From: Chitinophaga sp. sic0106
GTDB lineage: Bacteria; Bacteroidota; Bacteroidia; Chitinophagales; Chitinophagaceae
Assembly (NCBI RefSeq): GCF_019219075.1
Contig: NZ_JAHUWJ010000002.1
Span: 186,001-250,000, forward strand
DNA: 64,000 bases
Direction: 5' to 3'
In this document: positions 35,640 to 45,867 of the stretch, piece by piece
Layout of the letters: every line of letters starts with the position of its first letter
Numbering within the stretch: the first letter of the stretch is position 1
The notes under the pieces: model-generated
What the model saw: only the letters and a program-made list of their open reading frames with translations
Databases searched by the model: none
Told to the model about the DNA's origin: nothing
Translations under genes and position numbers: made by a program

Positions 35640-37889
35640 ATGGATTACAAACTATCCAGGATGAAAGTAATTTCTTCCACACTATTTCTATACTTATCCG
35701 TTTTTATCCTGCTACCGTCATGCAAAAAGAAAGCATGGGATGAATTCTACGGCCGCCCCGACAATCTGGAGCCTCCTATTTACCAGGTACTTGAAAAGAA
35801 GGGCAACTTCAAAACCATGCTTGCTGCCATTGATAAGGCAGGGTACAAAACTACTTTATCTGCCGCTGGCTACTGGACGTTTTTTGCTCCTTCGGATTCC
35901 GCGTTTGACGTGTATTTCAAAGCAAACAACATCAGTGGCGTTGCACAGCTGGACAGCGCTGCCTGTCAGAAAATTGTTACCTATTGCTTAGTGTACAACG
36001 CGTTCCGCCTGGATCGCCTGGCTGATTACCAGAGTACTACCGGCTGGATTCCAGGCCTGGGCTTCCGCCGCCGCACTGCCTCCTATACCGGCGTGTACGA
36101 TGGTACCGACAGCCTGGGTAACAAAATCAAAGTTATCAACAGCAACCGTAACGGGACTACCATTTATGCCGATGCTGATAACAACAACAAGTACATCACT
36201 TATTTTACGGATAACTTCATGTTGGCAAAAGGCCTGTCTGCCGCCGACTACAATTATTTCTACCCGCAAACTACCTATACCGGGTTTAACGTACTGGACG
36301 CAAACGTTACTGAAAGAGATATACCTGCTGAAAACGGGATCATTCATGTAGTAAACAAAGTGATCACCACCTTACCCGGCATCGATGAGTACCTGGCGCA
36401 AAACCCGCAGTACAGCGAGTTTAAGAAAATCTTCGATCAGTTCCTGATCAAGTACGCCATCAACGTAAACATGACCGCCAAATACCAGGCTATCACCGGC
36501 TCCGAATTCAACGTATATACGAAAGTATTCAATGCCGCCATGACATTTGCTCCCAATAACGAGAACTTCATGAAACTGCAGGACAACGATGGTCAGCAAA
36601 ATGCCTACAGCATTTTTGTGCCTACCAACGAAGCCCTGGAGCCGTTTATTAAAAATGTGTTGCTGGAACACTATAATAAACTCTCGGACATGCCAGTGAA
36701 TATCATCTATGATTTCATCAATGCGCATCTCTGGCCTACAGCCGTATGGCCCACCAAGTTTGCCACTACCTACAATGCATCCGGTGAAGAAGCCCGCTTC
36801 GATCCCAATGCCAATATCACCGATCGTAAGATCCTGAGTAACGCTATCTTCTACGGCACCAACAAAGTACAGGATGCCAACGTATTCAGCAGTGTTTACG
36901 GAAAAGCTTACCTGGACCCTGCTTACAGCATGATGACCAGCCTGCTCAACCAGGAGCTGAAATTCCAGATTTCCAATATCCGTCAACGTTATTCCATCCT
37001 GATGCTGAGCAACGATGTGCTGAATGCAGCCGGCTACTTTGCTGATCCGATGGTAAACACCAACCCACTCTACCAGTGGAGATACACGCCTCCTGCCGGT
37101 GGTACGCAGCTTACCGGCCCTGATGCGCTGTTACGACTGCTGCGTATACTCAGCCTTTGTGTAATTCCTGAACGTGACCTGAAAGATCTCAGCGGTTCCG
37201 GTGTGGTAATGACTTACGGTGGAGAGTATATCCGTTTCAATGCCAACAAAATATATGCGAGCGGTGAACTTGCCACCAATACCGCGTCCAATGTGGTGCA
37301 GGCTAAAACAGCAAAAAATGGTACTGCCCAATACCTGGATAAAGCCCTGAGCTTTGCTGAAACTACCGTTGGTAAGCACATTGAAGCCTTAGGTGCCGCC
37401 ACTACTTCTCAGTTCAACTACTTCTACCAATACCTGAAAAATGCCACCATGTTCAACGCTACCACCGGCGATATCACTGGTGTATCGGGTGGCGCCTTCT
37501 ATACCGTTTTTATCCCTGATAATGCAGCCATCGTGGCAGCGGTAAATGCCGGCATACTCCCTGGTACCGGCACTGCGCCTAACAAGGTGCCAAAATACAC
37601 CAGTCTTACCCCGGCAGAGCAGTTTGCAGTGGAATCCTTCATCCAGTATCATATCCTGGATAAGAAAGTGGTGGCCAGCGATGGGGTACAAAGTGGAGCT
37701 TTCCCAACGCTGTTCAAAGATCAGAACGGAGAAGCCGCCACCCTGTTCGTTACCAATGAAACAGGTACTTCTATGACGGTAACGGATGCGGATAATCGTA
37801 TTTCTTCCATCAGAATGGATCAGAGCAACTTCCTTGGCAACCGCTGTGTAATTCACCTTATTAACAACTATCTGAAATATACAGAGTAA
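35640..37889 (+). CDS. Large FAS1 (fasciclin) repeat lipoprotein
   Basis: A 749-residue lipoprotein; the signal ends in FILLPSCKKK, and an alternative start at 35661 would remove the first seven residues. It appears to hold about four FAS1 units (roughly 45-245, 255-420, 425-565 and 575-749): repeated marks are YWTFFAPSDSAFDVY, YSIFVPTNEALEPF, ENGIIHVVNKVIT and FYTVFIPDNAAIVAA, with endings such as NRCVIHLINNYL. FAS1 domains mediate adhesion in many organisms. As the gene directly before SusC, it is probably at the cell surface and part of substrate capture; direct proof is lacking. Confidence 0.85.
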   Translation: MDYKLSRMKVISSTLFLYLSVFILLPSCKKKAWDEFYGRPDNLEPPIYQVLEKKGNFKTMLAAIDKAGYKTTLSAAGYWTFFAPSDSAFDVYFKANNISGVAQLDSAACQKIVTYCLVYNAFRLDRLADYQSTTGWIPGLGFRRRTASYTGVYDGTDSLGNKIKVINSNRNGTTIYADADNNNKYITYFTDNFMLAKGLSAADYNYFYPQTTYTGFNVLDANVTERDIPAENGIIHVVNKVITTLPGIDEYLAQNPQYSEFKKIFDQFLIKYAINVNMTAKYQAITGSEFNVYTKVFNAAMTFAPNNENFMKLQDNDGQQNAYSIFVPTNEALEPFIKNVLLEHYNKLSDMPVNIIYDFINAHLWPTAVWPTKFATTYNASGEEARFDPNANITDRKILSNAIFYGTNKVQDANVFSSVYGKAYLDPAYSMMTSLLNQELKFQISNIRQRYSILMLSNDVLNAAGYFADPMVNTNPLYQWRYTPPAGGTQLTGPDALLRLLRILSLCVIPERDLKDLSGSGVVMTYGGEYIRFNANKIYASGELATNTASNVVQAKTAKNGTAQYLDKALSFAETTVGKHIEALGAATTSQFNYFYQYLKNATMFNATTGDITGVSGGAFYTVFIPDNAAIVAAVNAGILPGTGTAPNKVPKYTSLTPAEQFAVESFIQYHILDKKVVASDGVQSGAFPTLFKDQNGEAATLFVTNETGTSMTVTDADNRISSIRMDQSNFLGNRCVIHLINNYLKYTE

Positions 37890-37912
37890 TCTGTTCCCAA
37901 TACCAGTTTAGT

Positions 37913-40900
37913 ATGCGAAAATTATTTACAATTCTCCCCTTATTGTGCGCAGTGCTGTTCCTCACAGGAACCGCTGTGGCACAGGCCCCGGCTACTGCGG
38001 CTACCTCCATACTTATTAAAGGAAAGGTAACAGATAAAGGCACTAAAGAACCGCTGATTGGTGTAACGGTGATGGAAGTAGATGCTGACGGCCGCGTACT
38101 CAAAGGTACCACCACCGATCTAAATGGGCAGTATGTACTGAAGGTAACTAGCCTCCGAAGCAGGATTAACGCCTCCATCATCGGATACGGCACATTTAAA
38201 GACGCTATCAACGGCCGTACTACCATTAATATTCAATTGGGCTCGGGCTCTACCGACCTGAAAGAATTCAGTGTGTCAGCAAGAGCTACCAGCACCAATG
38301 GTATGATCAGCATTCCGGACAGAAAGTCCACCATGGCCATTGCTAAAATTGATGCCAAGGAACTGGAAGAAATGCCAGCCTCCAGTATTGACCAGGCGCT
38401 TCAGGGCCGTTTGAGTGGTGTGGATATCACCGCCAGCAGCGGCGATCCGGGTGCGGCCATGAGTATCCGTATCCGTGGTGTGTCATCGCTGTCCGGTAAC
38501 GGTAACCCACTGATCATCGTAGATGGTATGCCTTATCAGACGGATATTCCGAGCGACTTCAACTTCGGTACCGCGGATGAACAAGGATATGCGCAATTAC
38601 TCAACATCGCTCCCGCAGATATCAAAGATATCTCCGTGCTGAAAGATGCCGCCGCCACCGCTATCTGGGGCGCGCGCGCTGCAAACGGTGTACTGGTAAT
38701 CACCACCAAACGTGGTGGTATCGGTAAACCTGCCATTTCCTACTCCTTCAAAGGAACGATGTCGAAACTGCCGGAACCGATCCCCATGCTAACGGGTGAT
38801 CAGTATTCCACCCTTATTCCGGAAGCCTTCATCAACAGGATTGGTTCGGCACTCAACACTAACACTGTACGCGAATTCAACTACGATGTAAATGATCCTT
38901 ACTGGTACCATAACTATAGCAACAATACCAACTGGATTGATGCGATTTCCAGAACAGGGTATATCCAGGATCATACCATCAGCATGAACGGTGGTGGTGA
39001 AAAAGCCCGCTACTATGCGTCTATTGGTTATTTCAATCAAACCGGTACTACCATAGGAACCAGTCTGCAACGACTGAACACCCGTATCAACCTCGACTAC
39101 TATATCTCTGAAAAAATAAAAATATTTACCAGCATTGCCTATACGCACACGGACCAGAGCCGTAACTATATGAGCACAAAGGAGAATGCAATCAGAGGGG
39201 TCGCTTACCTGAAAATGCCGAATATGAGTGTGTTTGAATACGATGAGCAGGGTAATGTAACGCCAAACTATTTCTCTCCGGCTTCCAACGTGCAGGGTCA
39301 GTACTCCCGTATTTACAACCCGGTGGCAATGGCTAAGGAAGCAAAGTACGGTGTGCTCGGCGAGCGTGTGGTACCTCGTTTCCAGATGCAGTATAACATC
39401 CTCCAGGATGTACTCCGCGCTATTGTAGACGTGCAGTTTGATATCTTCAATACAAAAAATACCAGCTTCCTGCCGCAGATTGCTACCGGTCGCCCCTATA
39501 CGGAAACAGTAGTAAACCGCGCTTACGACGGGGACATTGATCTGTTCGGCGTTACCTCCAAGCTCACTATGGAGTATACACCGCGCTTCAAAAATCCAAA
39601 ACATGAGTTCTCCGGCTTCCTCAACGTAATTACGGACGATGGTAAAAGCCTGAACCAGGAAGTAATGGTTTCCAATACAGCCTCCTCTCTGCTGGTAGAT
39701 CCATCTGCCGGCGGCCGTACACAAAATGAGGAGTTGAAAGCGGTAAACACCACCTCACAAACCCGCAGCATTGGCGCTGCCCTCACCGCACAATACGGCT
39801 GGGACGACCGCTACATGATCATGGGTAACGTGCGCATGGATGGCAGCTCCCGCTTTGGACCTGCATACCGCTACGGCTACTTCCCTTCTATAGGCGCCCG
39901 TTGGCGCTTATCCGGTGAGCAGTTTATGAAACGCTACGAGAAAAAACTGGATGACCTGAGCTTCCGCGCTTCTTATGGTTTGGCTGGTCAGTCGCCCGAT
40001 AAAGACTATACTTTCTACAACCGCTATTCCACTATCGGATGGGGGTATATGGGAGAAAGTGCTGTTTATCCCTCTACCATGGAATTGCAGAACCTGCGCT
40101 GGCAAACGGTTAGCATCGAGAACCTCGGTTTGAATGCTTCCTTCCTCAAAGGCCGCTTCCGTATTGACGCAGAGTTATACCGCAAGCGTACCAAAGACAT
40201 GTACCTGCCTGATTTAAAAGTGGCTTCCCAAAACGGTTATACCGCTGTGAACATGAACGTGGGTACGATGGATAACCAGGGCTGGGAAATCGCCATCTTC
40301 ACCACTCCTTTCAAATCAAAGGACTGGACAGTAAGATTCGATGTGAACCTGGCTAAAAACGAAAATATCATCCGCAATATCTCCGAATTCTACCCAAGCA
40401 GCAAAGGGGACGTAACCGCTTTAGGTTCCTATATGAGCCTGCTGCAAATAGATAATCCGTTTGGCTCTTTCTATGGTTATCGCTACAAGGGAGTTTATAA
40501 AGATGAAGAGGCGACCATTGCAAAAGGTGAATCCGGTAAGCCTATTATCGGACCTAACGGCCAGATCGTAAAAATGCGATTCAACTATCCGAATGTGGAT
40601 TATACCTTCCAGCCGGGAGATGCGATCTATGAAGACATCAACCACGACGGGAACATCAACTACATGGATGTGGTATACCTCGGTAACAGCAACCCTAAGC
40701 TGAATGGTGGTTTCGGGCCTACCATCAACTGGAAAGGAAAAATCAATATCTCTACTTTCTTCAACTTCCGTATGAATTACGATATCGTAAATGCGACGAA
40801 GATGAATACTACCAATATGTATGGTTTCGATAACCAGAGCACGGCGGTATTGCGCAGGTGGAGAAAAGAAGGCGATGTGACAGATATGCCACGCGCCGTT

Positions 40901-41194
40901 ATTGGTGGTGCTTACAACTGGCTGGGTAGCGACCGGTATGTGGAAGATGCATCGTACCTGCGTTTCAGACAGTTCACCGTCCGTTATACCTTCGACAGCA
41001 AACAACTGAGCAAACTGAAAATGAAATCGCTCAACGTGTATTTCACCGCAGAAAACCTGTTCACGCTCACCAGGTATACCGGTCAGGACCCGGAAGTTTC
41101 ACCACAAGGCTCTGATCCTTTCCGCGTAGCTACCGACAACTCCATGACACCACCATCCAAGAACTATGTGATCGGTTTGATGGCCAACTTTTGA
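37913..41194 (+). CDS. SusC/RagA TonB-dependent receptor (first of the pectin locus)
   Basis: A 1093-residue outer-membrane transporter with a signal ending in GTAVAQ. It has no STN domain, so it is not wired to a FecR/sigma pair. The carboxypeptidase-like domain (about 35-110) starts IKGKVTDKGTKEPLIGVTV; the plug (about 125-250) contains LSGVDITASSGDPGAAMSIR and VLKDAAATAIWGARAANGVL; the barrel follows and ends VIGLMANF. It lies 23 bases after the FAS1 gene and 21 before the SusD gene. Confidence 0.93.
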   Translation: MRKLFTILPLLCAVLFLTGTAVAQAPATAATSILIKGKVTDKGTKEPLIGVTVMEVDADGRVLKGTTTDLNGQYVLKVTSLRSRINASIIGYGTFKDAINGRTTINIQLGSGSTDLKEFSVSARATSTNGMISIPDRKSTMAIAKIDAKELEEMPASSIDQALQGRLSGVDITASSGDPGAAMSIRIRGVSSLSGNGNPLIIVDGMPYQTDIPSDFNFGTADEQGYAQLLNIAPADIKDISVLKDAAATAIWGARAANGVLVITTKRGGIGKPAISYSFKGTMSKLPEPIPMLTGDQYSTLIPEAFINRIGSALNTNTVREFNYDVNDPYWYHNYSNNTNWIDAISRTGYIQDHTISMNGGGEKARYYASIGYFNQTGTTIGTSLQRLNTRINLDYYISEKIKIFTSIAYTHTDQSRNYMSTKENAIRGVAYLKMPNMSVFEYDEQGNVTPNYFSPASNVQGQYSRIYNPVAMAKEAKYGVLGERVVPRFQMQYNILQDVLRAIVDVQFDIFNTKNTSFLPQIATGRPYTETVVNRAYDGDIDLFGVTSKLTMEYTPRFKNPKHEFSGFLNVITDDGKSLNQEVMVSNTASSLLVDPSAGGRTQNEELKAVNTTSQTRSIGAALTAQYGWDDRYMIMGNVRMDGSSRFGPAYRYGYFPSIGARWRLSGEQFMKRYEKKLDDLSFRASYGLAGQSPDKDYTFYNRYSTIGWGYMGESAVYPSTMELQNLRWQTVSIENLGLNASFLKGRFRIDAELYRKRTKDMYLPDLKVASQNGYTAVNMNVGTMDNQGWEIAIFTTPFKSKDWTVRFDVNLAKNENIIRNISEFYPSSKGDVTALGSYMSLLQIDNPFGSFYGYRYKGVYKDEEATIAKGESGKPIIGPNGQIVKMRFNYPNVDYTFQPGDAIYEDINHDGNINYMDVVYLGNSNPKLNGGFGPTINWKGKINISTFFNFRMNYDIVNATKMNTTNMYGFDNQSTAVLRRWRKEGDVTDMPRAVIGGAYNWLGSDRYVEDASYLRFRQFTVRYTFDSKQLSKLKMKSLNVYFTAENLFTLTRYTGQDPEVSPQGSDPFRVATDNSMTPPSKNYVIGLMANF

Positions 41195-41215
41195 TCCTAA
41201 AAAAAGATTTGCGAT

Positions 41216-42715
41216 ATGAAGCAGTTGCTGATATATATTTCCATGTTCCTTATCCTGGCAGGGTCCGTGTCCTGTAATAAATGGCTGGAACTGAAACCTA
41301 ACGATGGTCTTGTACGGGAGGACTTCTGGAAAACCAAAGAGCAGGTATCTGCCGCTGTTACCGGCATTTATGCAAGTATGCTGGATAATACCACTGGTAA
41401 AACGTGGGCGATGCCGGAATATCTTTTTATCTGGGGAGAAGCCAGGGCAGACATGGTGTCGCCGGGTTTTGCCACCAGGGCCGAGGAGATTGACATCGTC
41501 AACATGAACATCCTGCCAACTAACTCGTACGCCAACTGGAGGACTTTCTACGAAACCATCAACTACTGCAATACCGTTATAAAACTGGCGCCGAATGTGA
41601 TGAATGAAGATAACACCTTCACGCAGGATATGCTGAACCGCGCAGTAGGAGAGGCACTTACCATCCGCGGGTTAATGTACTTCTACCTGGTACGTACTTT
41701 TGATCAGGTACCGCTGAAACTGGAACCCACAGTGAGTGACAACGACCTGTCGTCCATGGTGAAAAGCTCTTCAGATTCTATTCTTAACCAGATTGTATCT
41801 GACCTGAAAGCGGCAGAAAACCTGCTGCCTGAAAGCTACGGTAACACTTCCGTGGACAGGGGCCGCGCAACTAAATACACGGCAGCTACCATTCTGGCTG
41901 ATACTTATCTGTGGATGGAAAAATATGCAGAATGTGCGGCGCAATGCGATAAAGTAATTGCTTCCGGCAGATATGGCCTGGTAAACCAGGAAACCTCGCT
42001 GTTCAATGCGCTGTTCTGGATAGGTAATTCCGTAGAAAGCATTTTTGAATTACAGTATGATGCGCAAAAACTCAACCCTTTCTTCATGATGTTTGCGGCC
42101 AACTCCCGCCGCTGGAGCGCTGCCTCCCACCTGATGGAAGAAGTATATGGTGTAGATATGGTGAATGCCATTCCGGTTAAAGATAAACGTGGCGACGGTA
42201 TGGCATTGCGTGCCGAAGATGCTACCATTTGGAAATATATGGGGGCCAACGATGCGGGGACGGCTACACGCACCGCTGATCAGTCCTTTGCACATTGGAT
42301 ATTTTACCGCTATGCCGATATCCTCCTGATGAAAGCAGAAGCTATCAATCAGCTGGATCAGCCTATAGAGGCTTCCCGCCTGGTAAAAACCATCCGGGAA
42401 CGTGCTACAGCACTTGATTTTGGTGATGCAATGGATAGCACCAGCAAATCCGGTATGGAAGAATATATCCTGCAGGAACGTTCCAGGGAATTTGCCTTTG
42501 AAGGAAAACGTTGGTACGATCTGGTTAGAAACGCAAAACGTAACAACTTTGCAGGCTTGCGCTACCTGATCAATTCCGCCTCCAAAAGCATTGCACCGGA
42601 TATGCAGCAGTCGGCCTACGCCAAGCTGAGAGACAGAAACAGCCTGTTCATGCCGATTGCTCTGTACGAATTACAGACGAATAAACTGCTTGTCCAGAAT
42701 CCATTCTATAAATAA
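41216..42715 (+). CDS. SusD/RagB-family lipoprotein (first of the pectin locus)
   Basis: A 499-residue surface lipoprotein with signal MFLILAGSVSCNKWLELKP. The TPR-like helices include NRAVGEALTIRGLMYFYLVR; the C-terminal part contains ILQERSREFAFEGKRWYDLVR, a standard SusD ending. It should form the lid of the SusC encoded just before it. A FAS1 gene starts 14 bases downstream, so transcription continues. Confidence 0.93.
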   Translation: MKQLLIYISMFLILAGSVSCNKWLELKPNDGLVREDFWKTKEQVSAAVTGIYASMLDNTTGKTWAMPEYLFIWGEARADMVSPGFATRAEEIDIVNMNILPTNSYANWRTFYETINYCNTVIKLAPNVMNEDNTFTQDMLNRAVGEALTIRGLMYFYLVRTFDQVPLKLEPTVSDNDLSSMVKSSSDSILNQIVSDLKAAENLLPESYGNTSVDRGRATKYTAATILADTYLWMEKYAECAAQCDKVIASGRYGLVNQETSLFNALFWIGNSVESIFELQYDAQKLNPFFMMFAANSRRWSAASHLMEEVYGVDMVNAIPVKDKRGDGMALRAEDATIWKYMGANDAGTATRTADQSFAHWIFYRYADILLMKAEAINQLDQPIEASRLVKTIRERATALDFGDAMDSTSKSGMEEYILQERSREFAFEGKRWYDLVRNAKRNNFAGLRYLINSASKSIAPDMQQSAYAKLRDRNSLFMPIALYELQTNKLLVQNPFYK

Positions 42716-42729
42716 TTCAACCGCACGTT

Positions 42730-44409
42730 ATGACCAGAAAGAAACTGTTTTACATGATGGTGCTTATTTGCGGTGTTTTTACCGCCTGCACCAAAGCTAC
42801 GCTCAAACAGAGTACTACGGAGGATGTTAATATAGTTGGATATCTGCGGCAGCATCCGGATTCCTTCTCCCTCTTTGAAAAAGTACTGGTGCGCGCAGGC
42901 TATAGCGATTACCTGAACGCCTATGGTGCCTATACCTGCTTTGCTCCTACTAACAGCGCTGTGCAGCTCTGGCTCAATAAAGTAAAAGCCAGCAATGTAG
43001 AAGCTGCTGATATCAATACCCTGCAGGACATGGTTAAATTCCATCTCCTTGCAGATACCCTTACCACTGCTTCATTTAAAGATGGTAAGCTGCCGGTGCC
43101 TACTATGTTTGGCCAGTTCCTGGTAACGGGTGTGGCCTCCGGAGAAAGAGGCTCTAGCTACCTGGTAAACCGGCAGGGTGCGGTAACCAAATCGAATGTG
43201 CGGGTAGGTAATGGTTTGATCCATGTGATCGACCAGGTACTGGAGCCAGCCAAACTGACCATCGCCGAAGAGCTGGCAGCAAAACCTGACTTCAGCATTT
43301 TTGTGGAAGCCATGAAAGCAACCGGTTACTACGACAGGCTCAATACCGTGGATGCGGATACAGCTAAACGCTGGATGACCGTGATCGCAGAAAGTAATAA
43401 AGCACTGGCCGACAGCGGTATCTTCTCCTTCGCTGATTTAAAGGCACGCTATAGTCATACCGGCAATCCAGCTGGTGCAACAGATAGCCTGCACATGTAT
43501 ATGGCTTATCATATCCTGAGTGGTATTAAGTTCCTGGGAGATATTATTAACGCGCCTTCCCACCAGACCCTGCAACCGCAGGAGGTGATCAGCACCCAGT
43601 TGATTAACCAGGAAGTAGTGGTGAATGAAAATGTGTTTAACGGCGTGCTGGAAAAAGGAATGACGGTGGACAGAGTGGCCAGCGATAACGCAGCCACCAA
43701 CGGTGTATGGCATTCCATTGAAGGACACTACCAGGTGAAATACCGTAAACCTACAGCTGTATACTGGGATGTGGCCACCTTTGAAGAAATTCTTAAGCTG
43801 CCGGCTACCTACAGAAAAGCATCCAAAGATTTCGTGAGACAGAGTGAAGCGGATCAGCCACTGAAAGACATTACCTGGGGCTGGGGCGCATTGGCAGGAA
43901 CAAATGTGCTCTCTTATTACTACGGTCCTACGGTGAGTATTGGCCAGTACTGCAACTACCAGGATGCCATCAAGATGCCACTGGGATTACCTAACAGGCC
44001 TACCTACCTGGAGCTGCGTACCCCGCCGATCATTAAAGGAAAGTATAAGATCTGGATCTGCTACTCTGCCCGTAACCAGTCTACCAGCTCCCAGCAGCTC
44101 TGCGAAGTATACGTAAACGGTACCCTGATGCCACGTACGTTCAACTTTGTAGTAAAACGCCCAACAGGTACTAATGCCGAGCTGGAAGCGATAGGATACA
44201 AACAGTATACGGAAAATGCTGCGTCCCAAATGGTGGGCCGCCTCGTAGGTACCTATGAGTTTACCACTACCGACCGCCAGATTATCCGCTTCAATCCAAT
44301 CAACGGTACACAGAACGACAACTACCTGGATATGATCCACTTCATTCCGGTGGATGATGATCAGGTATTCCCAAGGTTTAAGCCAGATGGTACTCAACTA
44401 TTCCAATAA
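42730..44409 (+). CDS. FAS1 lipoprotein with C-terminal beta-sandwich module
   Basis: A 559-residue lipoprotein; the signal ends in GVFTACTKATL. Two FAS1 units are visible (about 38-175 and 180-340), with the marks YTCFAPTNSAVQLWL and NGLIHVIDQVLEP, and WHSIEGHYQV at the end of the second. Residues about 345-559 are a different, beta-rich module ending YLDMIHFIPV, which looks like the last strand of a CBM6/malectin-type jelly roll. The combination of adhesion and carbohydrate-binding-like parts supports a surface glycan-binding role. It is in the SusCD operon. Confidence 0.83.
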   Translation: MTRKKLFYMMVLICGVFTACTKATLKQSTTEDVNIVGYLRQHPDSFSLFEKVLVRAGYSDYLNAYGAYTCFAPTNSAVQLWLNKVKASNVEAADINTLQDMVKFHLLADTLTTASFKDGKLPVPTMFGQFLVTGVASGERGSSYLVNRQGAVTKSNVRVGNGLIHVIDQVLEPAKLTIAEELAAKPDFSIFVEAMKATGYYDRLNTVDADTAKRWMTVIAESNKALADSGIFSFADLKARYSHTGNPAGATDSLHMYMAYHILSGIKFLGDIINAPSHQTLQPQEVISTQLINQEVVVNENVFNGVLEKGMTVDRVASDNAATNGVWHSIEGHYQVKYRKPTAVYWDVATFEEILKLPATYRKASKDFVRQSEADQPLKDITWGWGALAGTNVLSYYYGPTVSIGQYCNYQDAIKMPLGLPNRPTYLELRTPPIIKGKYKIWICYSARNQSTSSQQLCEVYVNGTLMPRTFNFVVKRPTGTNAELEAIGYKQYTENAASQMVGRLVGTYEFTTTDRQIIRFNPINGTQNDNYLDMIHFIPVDDDQVFPRFKPDGTQLFQ

Positions 44410-44419
44410 AAAAGAAATT

Positions 44420-45865
44420 ATGATGTCCTATAAGACGATCGCATATACCTTACTCCCTTTTCTGTGCTGTGCAGTACTGCTGCAAGGCTGTAAAAAATGG
44501 GAAGACAGCATCACTGTTAACGACCAGGCACTGAAGGAAAATCTGATGGAGCGCATTGCCGCAGAGCCATCTACCAGCAAGTTTGCCGAGCTGGTGAAAA
44601 AGGCTGGTCTGGACTCCGTGCTCACCTCCTCCAAAGTATACACTGTATTTGCTCCTGATAACGACGCCGTATCCAAACTGGATGCGGCCACACAGAGTGA
44701 TCCGGCCAAACTGAAAGCGTTTGTGTCCAACTACATCACGCTGCAGGCATGGAACAGCAAAACCGAAGACACTGCCGCTAACTACCTGCAGATGCTCAAC
44801 GGTAAGTACCACCTGCTGCATGCCGCCCTCATGGGAAATGCCACTATCACCAGTGGTAACAAACCCGCTAAAAATGGCGTGTACCATGTGATCAGTTCTT
44901 TGCTGCCCCTCTCAGATAATATCTGGGAAACACTGACGAATGATAATACCATTCCTGCGGTACAAAAAGCATTTATGCTTTCCCTGTTCAGAAATGTATT
45001 TGATCCTACCAATGCCGAACAAATAGGAGTTGATCCCAATACCGGTAATCCGATCTATAAGCCAGGAACGGATTCTATCAATACCAACCTGTTCTGGCAA
45101 CGTGTGTACGACCTGAGAGATGAGTCTAAACGCTATGCTTTATTCGTAATGGAAGATGCCGCCTGGCAGGGAGCCACCCAAACATACTACCCTTACTTTG
45201 CTACCGGTGGTATGGATACCACTGCACAATTGGCCAGCTGGGAAGTGCTGAAGGACCTGGCTGCCGAAGGTAACTATACAGCTGATAATATTCCTGATAC
45301 GGTGTTGTCCAGGTTCAATGTGAAAGTGCCGGTAGAAGGAGCGCAAATTAAGCGTACCATCACTACCAGCAACGGAACCATTTTTATCATGGGTAAGGTG
45401 GACATCTCCCCAAAAAATAAATTTCAGCAATGGATACTACAGGGAGAAGAATATACTTCTTCTACCAGCAACAAAAGGAGTAATACCTACTTCCGTGACA
45501 GGCTCACACCGGCAGGCATACCATTTAAAGATGTACTGGTGTATAACCATGGTACCAGTGGTTTCAGTCTTGGCTTCCGCATTTCAAACGTGCATACCAT
45601 GAAGTACAAGGCGTACGTAGTGGCGGTAAACGACTGGATGACCACCAACTTCACCCAGCGGCTGAGTGTAGACAGTGCTACCAATACGTCCATGGCGTAT
45701 GTGACAGTAACACCGAACAACTACACAGAAATTTACCTGGGAGAATTTACCATCAGCAAATACCGTTCTGCAATGAATATATACCTCACTGCAGCAGGCA
45801 ACACCACCGCAACCACAAATCCGCTGGTATGTGATTATATCAGGATTGAACCTTCATTCAATTAA
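44420..45865 (+). CDS. FAS1 lipoprotein with C-terminal jelly-roll-like module
   Basis: Start 44420 is chosen (MMSYKTIAYTLLPFLCC, lipobox VLLQGC); the upstream frame to 44354 overlaps the preceding gene and would bury the signal. The 481-residue product has one clear FAS1 unit at about 30-165 (YTVFAPDNDAVSKLD, NGVYHVISSLLPL), a degenerate second unit, and a C-terminal beta-rich module (about 310-481) ending LVCDYIRIEPSFN, much like the neighbour at 42730. It ends two bases before the second SusC gene, a tight coupling that suggests joint function. Confidence 0.83.
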   Translation: MMSYKTIAYTLLPFLCCAVLLQGCKKWEDSITVNDQALKENLMERIAAEPSTSKFAELVKKAGLDSVLTSSKVYTVFAPDNDAVSKLDAATQSDPAKLKAFVSNYITLQAWNSKTEDTAANYLQMLNGKYHLLHAALMGNATITSGNKPAKNGVYHVISSLLPLSDNIWETLTNDNTIPAVQKAFMLSLFRNVFDPTNAEQIGVDPNTGNPIYKPGTDSINTNLFWQRVYDLRDESKRYALFVMEDAAWQGATQTYYPYFATGGMDTTAQLASWEVLKDLAAEGNYTADNIPDTVLSRFNVKVPVEGAQIKRTITTSNGTIFIMGKVDISPKNKFQQWILQGEEYTSSTSNKRSNTYFRDRLTPAGIPFKDVLVYNHGTSGFSLGFRISNVHTMKYKAYVVAVNDWMTTNFTQRLSVDSATNTSMAYVTVTPNNYTEIYLGEFTISKYRSAMNIYLTAAGNTTATTNPLVCDYIRIEPSFN

Positions 45866-45867
45866 TT

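Noticed and set aside
38789..39724. 311-codon minus-strand frame opposite SusC
   Set aside because: Antisense frame of the SusC barrel; composition is typical of a shadow.
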